5,215 nt of DNA from the NCBI GenBank assembly GCA_026394095.1, contig JAPKYY010000148.1, positions 1-5,215 on the forward strand. Direction: 5' to 3'. The DNA is from Acidobacteriota bacterium. Its GTDB lineage: Bacteria > Acidobacteriota > Terriglobia > Bryobacterales > Bryobacteraceae. The position numbers and the translations under genes are program-made. The notes beneath the pieces are model-generated. The model had not been told where the DNA came from, made no database searches, and worked only from the letters and a program-made list of their open reading frames with translations. Below are positions 1 through 4,234 of this stretch, in pieces. Numbering within the stretch: position 1 is the first letter of the stretch; every line of letters begins with the position of its first letter.

Positions 1-233
1 TGAAGCCTGGCATCTATAGCCTGGCGAGGGCCTTTCGCGAGGTTGAGATTGTGCCGGTGTGGATCCAGAATTCTTCTCGAGTGTTGCCCAAGAGTGCGAA
101 GTTTCCCATCCCGGAATCCTGTACTTTGTATTTTGGAAGAGCACTGAGACTCGATGAGAATGAGGAAGCAACCGCTTTCCTTCTGCGATTGGGTAGAGCC
201 ATGGACGGGCTGAGGCAAGAGGCCGCAAGATGA
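1..233 (+). CDS. PlsC-type lysophospholipid acyltransferase, C-terminal part
   Basis: This is the last 76 codons of a gene that begins left of the window; the first whole codon is at base 3 and the stop is TGA at 231-233. The visible protein starts KPGIYSLARAF and continues into EIVPVWI, which is the layout of the last conserved block of 1-acylglycerol-phosphate acyltransferases, where a short hydrophobic strand ending in a VPV-type motif follows the third block. The catalytic HX4D block would lie upstream and cannot be seen. Family members acylate lysophosphatidate at the inner membrane face to give phosphatidate. The stop overlaps the start of the CdsA gene by ATGA, and phosphatidate is the CdsA substrate, so context strongly supports the assignment. 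An internal GTG at base 51 is not a plausible start, because the family resemblance begins before it. Confidence 0.8.
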   Translation, partial: KPGIYSLARAFREVEIVPVWIQNSSRVLPKSAKFPIPESCTLYFGRALRLDENEEATAFLLRLGRAMDGLRQEAAR

Positions 234-1054
234 CACCGGCCATTGAGTCTGTCTTTATGGGACTCTTCGCAGTGCTTACGCTAGCCACTGTAGTGGGATG
301 GTGGCTGGGACGCAAGCGACCGTCGCGCGCAAGTGAGAATCTCAAGGCCCGCATTTACTCGTGGTGGGTGATGATCCTCGTCGGTGGCCTCGCGATGCTG
401 CTGGGCCATTACGGCGTGGTGCTACTTTTTGCGGGCCTGGCCTGGTTTGCCTTGAAAGAGTATTCTTCTTCCGATCCAAAAGGCGAGCCGGGAGCCCTGT
501 ACTTTGCAGCGGTCCCTGTACAGTTTGTGCTGGTTGCCTTCGGCCAAGAGTGGGCAGCGCTTTTGTTGATTCCGATTGCCGGGTTTGTGTACGGGAGAGA
601 ACGCTGGCTTGGCTTGCTGCTCTGTGTCTATTGCCTTTCGTTTATTCCAGCGTATGGGAAGGCTGAATCGATGCTCTTTTTTGTATTGGTGGTGCAGGCG
701 AGCGACGTGTTGCAATACATCTGGGGGAATCTAATTGGAAGGCATCCTATTGCGCCGCGCATCTCTCCATCCAAGACCATAGAGGGCCTGGCAGGAGGCA
801 TGGCAAATGCAACAGCTTTGGGTGTTTGGCTTCACGATCTGACACCGTTTGGAATCATGGGCGCAGTGTGGGTTGGGCTTATCATCACCTTTGTGGGTTT
901 CTTAAGTGGGTTGGTCTTTTCAGCGATTAAGCGAGAACGAAAGCTGAAGGATTGGGGAAGAGCTATAGCGGGTCACGGCGGAGTTCTGGATCGAGTGGAT
1001 TCGCTTTGTCTGCCGGCCCCATTGTTTTGCTGGCTCCTGCAAAGGTATTCCTGA
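230..1054 (+). CDS. cdsA: Phosphatidate cytidylyltransferase (CDP-diacylglycerol synthase)
   Basis: This 274-residue membrane enzyme makes CDP-diacylglycerol from phosphatidate and CTP, the branch point for bacterial phospholipids. The C-terminal signature at residues 231-257 (S-A-I-K-R, then K240-D241, then GHGG 248-251 and D254-R-V-D257) matches the CdsA pattern at nearly every fixed position. The exception is Ala247, where proline or glycine is usual. The upstream block SPSKTIEGLAGG (179-190) and the acidic D159 are also typical. About eight hydrophobic segments can be seen, near residues 6-27, 45-76 (two), 89-121 (two), 126-140, 146-163, 184-200 and 209-231. Length is normal for the family. 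The start is set by the ATGA overlap with the acyltransferase and by AAGAGG at 217-222, seven bases upstream of the ATG, so the two genes should be cotranscribed and translationally coupled. Confidence 0.93.
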   Translation: MTPAIESVFMGLFAVLTLATVVGWWLGRKRPSRASENLKARIYSWWVMILVGGLAMLLGHYGVVLLFAGLAWFALKEYSSSDPKGEPGALYFAAVPVQFVLVAFGQEWAALLLIPIAGFVYGRERWLGLLLCVYCLSFIPAYGKAESMLFFVLVVQASDVLQYIWGNLIGRHPIAPRISPSKTIEGLAGGMANATALGVWLHDLTPFGIMGAVWVGLIITFVGFLSGLVFSAIKRERKLKDWGRAIAGHGGVLDRVDSLCLPAPLFCWLLQRYS

Positions 1055-1101
1055 GGCGAGTTTTCACGATCTTGCGAAGAGCTTACCGTTGACTGCTGCG
1101 A

Positions 1102-1107
1102 TAAGAT
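1102..1107 (+). promoter_or_regulatory. Possible -10 box for a leaderless esterase mRNA
   Basis: TAAGAT fits the TANNNT form of a -10 box and ends exactly seven bases before the ATG at 1115. No Shine-Dalgarno is present in the bases before that ATG. Transcription would then begin at or beside the start codon. I see no good -35 box at the normal distance; a TTGACT at 1089-1094 is too close. The same spacing recurs at the toxin gene at 2268. Confidence 0.35.
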
Positions 1108-1114
1108 TCATCCC

Positions 1115-1828
1115 ATGAAGATCACCCGCCGTGCGCTTTTGGGCTCGTTGCCGTTGCTTGCCCAGACCGGGAACTATCCACCGAATCTGCCTGGCTTCGA
1201 GAAGGAGTTGTACCGGAAGGTGGGTGAGGTTGAACTCAATGTGTGGATCCTGGGACGGAGCGAGGGAGTAGCGCGGCCGGCTGCCGTGTTCTTTTTCGGC
1301 GGTGGCTGGACTGGTGGGACTCCGGGGCAGTTTCAGAAGCAAGCGGAGTTGTTAGTCTCCAAAGGAATGGTTGTGTTGCTGGCGGATTACCGGGTGAAGT
1401 CCCGGCACAATGTGGATGTGCCAGCTTGTATTGCGGATGCAAAGGCGGCGATACGATGGACGCGGGCGAATGCCAAGCGTTTGGGGATTGATCCGCAGAG
1501 GATCGTGGCTGGTGGTGGCTCAGCAGGTGGACATCTGGCTGCCGCTACTAGTCTGTTACCAGGTTTCGAGGATGGAGACAAGCTGAGCATCAGTTCGAAG
1601 CCGAACGTTCTGCTGCTCTTCAATCCGGTTTTGGTGCTGGCACCGGGTGAAGCAGTAGATCCAGGGTTGAACCGCGCGCTGACTGAGCGGCTGGGTGGTG
1701 ACCCGAAGGCGGTATCGCCTTTTCATCACCTAAGCAAGGATGCACCGCCGACAATCATCTTTCATGGCAAGGCTGATACCACTGTGCCGTATCGCACTGT
1801 CGAGGCGTATCAACAGAGGGCAGTGTAG
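1115..1828 (+). CDS. Exported acetyl esterase/lipase-type alpha/beta-hydrolase, C-terminally truncated
   Basis: The 237-residue product belongs to the alpha/beta-hydrolase-3 (BD-FAE/acetyl esterase) type. A short leader with RR at residues 5-6 followed by ALLGSLPLLA resembles a Tat or Sec signal, so the mature protein is probably exported. The oxyanion-hole segment is FFGGGW (60-65), with phenylalanine where these enzymes usually have HGGGW. The nucleophile elbow is GGGSAGGH with Ser136, and HGKADTTVP supplies the likely acid Asp221. Relatives continue for roughly 50 or more residues to a GHGFF-type segment that carries the catalytic histidine, which is absent here because of TAG at 1826-1828. 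The +1 frame continues from 1822 as VEVYVADF, which resembles the strand before that histidine. This points to a frameshift, and the gene may be inactive or decaying. It may be an unusual short paralogue instead. The start has no Shine-Dalgarno. Confidence 0.8.
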   Translation: MKITRRALLGSLPLLAQTGNYPPNLPGFEKELYRKVGEVELNVWILGRSEGVARPAAVFFFGGGWTGGTPGQFQKQAELLVSKGMVVLLADYRVKSRHNVDVPACIADAKAAIRWTRANAKRLGIDPQRIVAGGGSAGGHLAAATSLLPGFEDGDKLSISSKPNVLLLFNPVLVLAPGEAVDPGLNRALTERLGGDPKAVSPFHHLSKDAPPTIIFHGKADTTVPYRTVEAYQQRAV

Positions 1829-1900
1829 AAGTTTATGTTGCTGATTTCATTCAGAAAAGATCGAAATTGGTTTCGTTCGTGATTTTTCGTACTTTGACGG

Positions 1901-1933
1901 GCGGCAGCCCATTGGTTGGGGATGGGCTGCCGC
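1901..1933. repeat. Perfect 12-bp inverted repeat (hairpin)
   Basis: GCGGCAGCCCAT at 1901-1912 and ATGGGCTGCCGC at 1922-1933 are exact reverse complements, separated by nine bases. The stem is GC-rich and would be very stable in RNA. Neither flank has a T-run, so it is not a standard intrinsic terminator. It lies 72 bases past the esterase stop, where it could act as an mRNA 3' end or a Rho-linked pause site. It may instead be a REP-type palindrome. Confidence 0.6.
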
Positions 1934-2091
1934 GAAAGACACTTGTGGCGTCGGCAACTTTTCGAGATATTCAATTGTCGAAGAACTGGAGGATGGGTGC
2001 GGGCCCACGCCTCAAACTATTATTCGGCGGTGGGACCAAGTTTCGAGGGTGGGATTTGGCGGTAAAGCTTTGATAAGGATGGACTTAGATT

Positions 2092-2119
2092 ATTCACAAA
2101 TTGTTGTGAATCGTTTTTT
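2092..2119 (+). terminator. Candidate intrinsic terminator
   Basis: ATTCACAA (2092-2099) and TTGTGAAT (2104-2111) form an exact 8-bp stem with a four-base loop ATTG. They are followed after two bases by six T's at 2114-2119. The layout is that of a Rho-independent terminator reading on the + strand, ending any transcript from the esterase side before the toxin promoter. The stem is short and AT-rich (two GC pairs), so it may be weak, or the dyad may be a protein-binding site instead. Confidence 0.4.
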
Positions 2120-2246
2120 GGGCAGTGTATTGGTGGTGGCGGATCTCAGCGTGGAGCCGGCGCGGATGGGTCGTGGGGAAGCTGCGGATGATTTTTCAGT
2201 CCTAACGCGTCGGACGGGCAAATCGGCTGGGCCGTAATATCGCGGG

Positions 2247-2262
2247 CGATGTGATATCATCG
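2247..2262. promoter_or_regulatory. Candidate operator of the toxin-antitoxin operon
   Basis: CGATG (2247-2251) and CATCG (2258-2262) are exact inverted arms around TGATAT, and the inner TGATATCA is itself palindromic. The dyad covers the probable -10 box of the toxin gene. Ribbon-helix-helix antitoxins commonly bind such short dyads in their own promoters, so this is a natural autorepression site. That role is inferred from position and family behaviour. Confidence 0.4.
2252..2260 (+). promoter_or_regulatory. Extended -10 promoter element, probable leaderless start
   Basis: TGATATCAT contains TATCAT (2255-2260), five of six matches to TATAAT, with the TG of an extended -10 one base upstream. 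It ends seven bases before the toxin ATG at 2268, which places transcription start on or next to the A of the start codon. There is no Shine-Dalgarno before that ATG. No clear -35 box is seen, which an extended -10 can tolerate. Confidence 0.45.
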
Positions 2263-2267
2263 GCAAC

Positions 2268-2690
2268 ATGAGGATAGTTGTCGATACCGATGTTGTGGTC
2301 GCAGCTATGCGAAGTCCGACCGGAGCATCGGCTGCTCTTTTGATTCTGTTGCTGTCCGGGAAAGCAACATGGCTGCTGAGCGTAGCGATGGCACTTGAAT
2401 ACGAGTCGATTTGCATGTTGGCCGATCACCGGTTAGCGGCAGGTGCCAGCGAGCTCGATGTAAGGAACCTGCTCAACTCTATTCTTGACTGTATTGTTCC
2501 TGTTGAAGTTCACTATCAATGGCGACCACAGTTGTCTGACGCGAGCGACGAAATGGTGCTGGAGACGGCGGTGAATGGCCAAGCCGATGCAATCGTCACA
2601 TTCAATCATGCCGACTATAGAGATGCGCCCAAGCGATTCGGAATTCAACTCTGGAAGCCGGCGGAAGCATTGAGGGAGATAAGAAAATGA
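2268..2690 (+). CDS. PIN-domain ribonuclease toxin of a type II toxin-antitoxin system
   Basis: This 140-residue protein is a PIN-fold RNase of the group annotated as putative toxin-antitoxin toxin, PIN family. The first strand VVDTDVVV supplies the catalytic Asp6, Glu44 lies in the ALEYES helix, and the segment DASDEMVLETAVNGQADAIV supplies Asp91/Asp94. The final acidic position sits in TFNHADY (N113, D116), a wording common in this subgroup. Together these would hold the Mg2+ needed to cut RNA, so the toxin looks intact. Its stop overlaps the antitoxin start by ATGA, giving a toxin-first order that is the reverse of many PIN/VapB pairs. The ATG has no Shine-Dalgarno and lies seven bases after a good -10 box, so leaderless translation is likely. 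The RNA target cannot be read from the sequence. Confidence 0.88.
   Translation: MRIVVDTDVVVAAMRSPTGASAALLILLLSGKATWLLSVAMALEYESICMLADHRLAAGASELDVRNLLNSILDCIVPVEVHYQWRPQLSDASDEMVLETAVNGQADAIVTFNHADYRDAPKRFGIQLWKPAEALREIRK
2672..2678 (+). promoter_or_regulatory. Shine-Dalgarno of the antitoxin gene
   Basis: GAGGGAG lies inside the end of the toxin gene, eight bases before the antitoxin ATG at 2687. It is a strong site, in contrast to the toxin start, which has none. This would let the antitoxin be made more efficiently than the toxin from one mRNA, a useful bias for a pair in which the toxin is encoded first. Confidence 0.55.
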
Positions 2691-2956
2691 CACAGAGGGT
2701 ATCGACTCGGGGAGTATCGACGTTTTCATTGCGTTTACCCATATCGCTGAAGGCCGCGGTGGAGCGAATGGCAGCCGCTGATGGAACGAGTATGAACCAA
2801 TTTTTAGTGATGGCTGCAGCGGAGAAATTGTCTGCAATCCAGACGGCGGAAGCCTATTTTTCGGAGCTTCGAGGCCATGGAGACCGGGAGGTGGCGATTG
2901 CGTTTCTGTCACGTGCCGGCGGCGAGCCCCCACGTTCTGACGACGAAATCCTGTAG
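2687..2956 (+). CDS. Ribbon-helix-helix antitoxin
   Basis: The 89-residue product has the Arc/HicB-like ribbon-helix-helix layout. A basic N-terminus is followed by the DNA-contact strand STFSLRLP (11-18), helix A from about residue 19 to 33 (SLKAAVERMAAADG) and helix B from about 35 to 48 (SMNQFLVMAAAEKL). The remaining tail (about 50-89) ends acidic, RSDDEIL, and probably wraps the PIN toxin. Such proteins neutralise the toxin and repress their own operon through the N-terminal dimer. The start is fixed by the ATGA overlap with the toxin gene and the GAGGGAG site at 2672-2678. No frameshift or missing part is seen, so the pair appears functional. Identification rests on fold pattern and context. 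Confidence 0.85.
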   Translation: MTQRVSTRGVSTFSLRLPISLKAAVERMAAADGTSMNQFLVMAAAEKLSAIQTAEAYFSELRGHGDREVAIAFLSRAGGEPPRSDDEIL

Positions 2957-2966
2957 GGCGGGAAGT

Positions 2967-3017
2967 TTGCGGGCGGAGGTATCGAGAGGTGGACGGTCTG
3001 ACTAGTCCCGCCTGCAA
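2967..3017. terminator. Weak hairpin between convergent genes
   Basis: TTGCGGGCGG (2967-2976) and CCGCCTGCAA (3008-3017) can pair over ten bases with one G-T wobble, enclosing a 31-base loop. The site fills the 75-base gap between the antitoxin stop and the end of the transposase pseudogene. It could serve as a shared transcript end. The large loop and the lack of a clean T-run keep this tentative, and an overlapping alternative pairing (GGCGGGA 2957-2963 with TCCCGCC 3006-3012) exists. Confidence 0.25.
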
Positions 3018-3031
3018 TTTGGGCGAAATTT

Positions 3032-3784
3032 TCACAAGGCAAGTTTCGCTTCCTCAAATGATTTTAGCCTGCGACTGTCCAGATCCCGGCGCGGGCCCCT
3101 TTCGGGCAACCCAATTTCAGTTCCTGGCTCTTTTCTGGCTATCTCTGGGGCATGCCGTGCCGCCAGCTCATTCAACACTTTCTCCACAAAGTCTTTAGAT
3201 CCCAATGGTTTGCCTGAGTATGTTGCCGACTTCAAACGCTTGAGTTGGCCCTCATCTCCCGGGCTTGTCAGCAATTCTTCCCAGTGCCTGGCCCCGCCGG
3301 AAGCGCTCCAAAACTGCATGTCGAGCAGGTGCGAAGTGTCTTTCTCGCTCAAATGCGCATTCGCGCTGGACCAGCGAAAGTCCTCCGCTGTGGGGACCAA
3401 TCCAGCCCTCACGGGATTCATCTCGACATAGCGGATCGCACTCCACAAGTGGCTCTCTTCCATCGCGCAAGAGAAGAATCGGTTCTGCCACAAATGGCCA
3501 CTGCGGACTCGCCGTGCGTTCGAGTATTGCGAATATCTTCCATGCGTTCGGCGCAGGCAGACGGCCAGGGAGTTCTCCTCTTCAGGCACCGCAATCAGGT
3601 GTATGTGATTGCGCATTAAGCAGTAAGCGAGAATACTGACTCCGGCTTGATGGCTGTACTCCTTCAGCAAATCCAGGTAAACGCGGAGGTCTCATTGGGT
3701 GTGGAAGACGATTTGCCGGTCGGTTCCGCGTTGGGTGATGTGATGGGGAAATCCGGGCAAAACGCGCCGGGCTGTTCGAGGCAT
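3032..3784 (-). pseudogene. REP-associated tyrosine transposase (RAYT), interrupted by one stop codon
   Basis: Read from ATG at 3784 the frame gives MPRTARRVLPGFPHHITQRG, the standard N-terminus of Y1/REP-associated transposases. At codon 31 (3694-3692) it meets TGA, then continues without a shift as DLRVYLDLLKEYSHQAGVS to the normal stop at 3034-3032. Total length would be 250 residues, normal for the family. Past the stop the catalytic features are intact: the metal-binding HxH in RNHIHLI (His60, His62), GHLWQNRFF (96-104), and the nucleophile region YVEMNPVRAGL with Tyr119. A single CGA-to-TGA transition would explain the break, since arginine is the usual residue in TQRD at this point. 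The longest unbroken frame begins at a TTG at 3670 and lacks HHITQRG, so it should be inactive. RAYTs act on single-stranded REP palindromes; repeats lie just upstream. No Shine-Dalgarno precedes the ATG. Confidence 0.88.
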
Positions 3785-3819
3785 ACGCTTGTAGTGTGAG
3801 GGCAGCGCATTTTTTTTCT

Positions 3820-3955
3820 CTCACTTTTGCGGAAGGTGCAATTCAGACTGTCCCCTTCCCGCAACTTTTTTCTCTCACTTTTGCGAAAGGTGCAATTCAG
3901 ACTGTCCCCTTCCCCTCACTTTTGCGAAAGGTGCAATTCAGACTGTCCCCTTCCC
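3820..3955. repeat. Three 41-bp direct repeats upstream of the RAYT
   Basis: Copies are at 3820-3860, 3874-3914 and 3915-3955. Copies 2 and 3 are identical and abut, while copy 1 differs by one base (A to G) and is followed by a 13-base gap ending in a T-run. Each begins CTCACTTTTGCG and ends TGTCCCCTTCCC. Within each, bases 3-19 fold on the + strand as a 7-bp stem around a GCG loop (CACTTTT/AAAGGTG, with one T-G wobble, two in copy 1). They lie 36 bases upstream of the RAYT start. I infer that they are REP-like elements of this transposase family. Confidence 0.75.
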
Positions 3956-3979
3956 TGTCCCCTTCCCGTCCCCTTCCCG
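3956..3979. repeat. Short partial repeats of the array end
   Basis: GTCCCCTTCCC, the last 11 bases of the 41-bp unit, occurs twice more, at 3957-3967 and 3968-3978. With the three full copies this makes five occurrences (also 3850-3860, 3904-3914, 3945-3955). The growth of the unit end alone suggests slippage or stepwise addition at this edge. Confidence 0.7.
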
Positions 3980-3980
3980 T

Positions 3981-4007
3981 TTGCATACGGAGACTACCCG
4001 TATGCAA
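3981..4007. repeat. Perfect 10-bp inverted repeat after the immunity-type gene
   Basis: TTGCATACGG (3981-3990) and CCGTATGCAA (3998-4007) are exact reverse complements around a seven-base loop, which reads GTAGTCT on the - strand. The hairpin begins 14 bases after the stop of the small gene on the - strand and abuts the repeat array. It may end the Rhs/immunity transcript, though no T-run follows on that strand. Alternatively it is the palindromic part of the RAYT-associated repeats, since GTAG is the tetranucleotide found beside classic REP palindromes. Confidence 0.6.
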
Positions 4008-4021
4008 GAGCGAAAAGGGTC

Positions 4022-4234
4022 CTAGTCAGGAATATGCTGCAATTGCGAAGCTGGGATCTCACTGGAGCTGCCATCATCGAACTCAACCAGCACTAAGTAT
4101 GCTCCGATCACAACGTCAAATTCTGCCGCAGTTGACGATGTTTCGACTTGGCGAAAGCCACAGACGCTGGCAAGTCGATTGTCCGGATCGGACAATACTC
4201 GTACCGTACTGCCCCACTCAAAAGGAACGTCCAT
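4022..4234 (-). CDS. Small acidic protein, probable immunity partner of the Rhs toxin tip
   Basis: The 70-residue product is MDVPFEWG followed by VRVLSDPDN, SVCGFRQVETSSTAAEFD, GAYLVLVEFDDGSSSEIP and a short tail. I recognise no named family with certainty. The alternating hydrophobic pattern, the VRV and YLVLVEF strands and the DDGSS turn suggest a small beta-barrel (SH3-like) protein, and it is acidic. Its ATG overlaps the Rhs stop as TAATG, sharing one A, so translation is coupled. This decides the start over an upstream in-frame ATG at 4255, which would overlap the Rhs gene by 22 bases. A weak GGTGA precedes it. Polymorphic toxins are nearly always followed directly by the gene for their specific immunity protein, and position, size and acidity all fit that role. 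The function is inferred from this context only. Confidence 0.7.
   Translation of the reverse strand: MDVPFEWGSTVRVLSDPDNRLASVCGFRQVETSSTAAEFDVVIGAYLVLVEFDDGSSSEIPASQLQHIPD

Larger units (their letters stand above)
1829..2267. other. Gene-free stretch between esterase and toxin-antitoxin pair
   Basis: No reading frame here looks like a real protein on either strand. The first bases hold what seems to be an out-of-frame scrap of the esterase C-terminus (1822-1848). The +1 frame stays open to 2073, but beyond the scrap its translation is not recognisable and shows no hydrolase motif. The stretch contains a perfect inverted repeat (1901-1933), a hairpin with a T-run (2092-2119) and the promoter/operator region of the toxin gene (about 2231-2267). 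The rest, about 1934-2091 and 2120-2230, shows nothing I can name. Confidence 0.6.

Noticed and set aside
1089..1107. TTGACT with TAAGAT as a standard -35/-10 promoter
   Set aside because: The two boxes are only seven bases apart, far short of the usual 16-18; only the -10 box is kept as a candidate.
1867..2073. 68-residue + strand frame after the esterase
   Set aside because: It begins at a TTG with no ribosome site, spans the 12-bp hairpin and resembles no protein I know; only the bases just before it look like esterase remnant.
2433..3035. 200-residue - strand frame opposite the toxin-antitoxin pair
   Set aside because: It is antisense to two well-recognised genes and has a proline- and serine-rich shadow composition with no motif.
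3692..3694. TGA read as selenocysteine in the RAYT
   Set aside because: The family has arginine here, not cysteine, and no reason for selenocysteine is known; a nonsense mutation is simpler.
3820..3978. CRISPR array
   Set aside because: The repeats abut or are 13 bases apart, there are no spacers of even length, and no cas genes are present.
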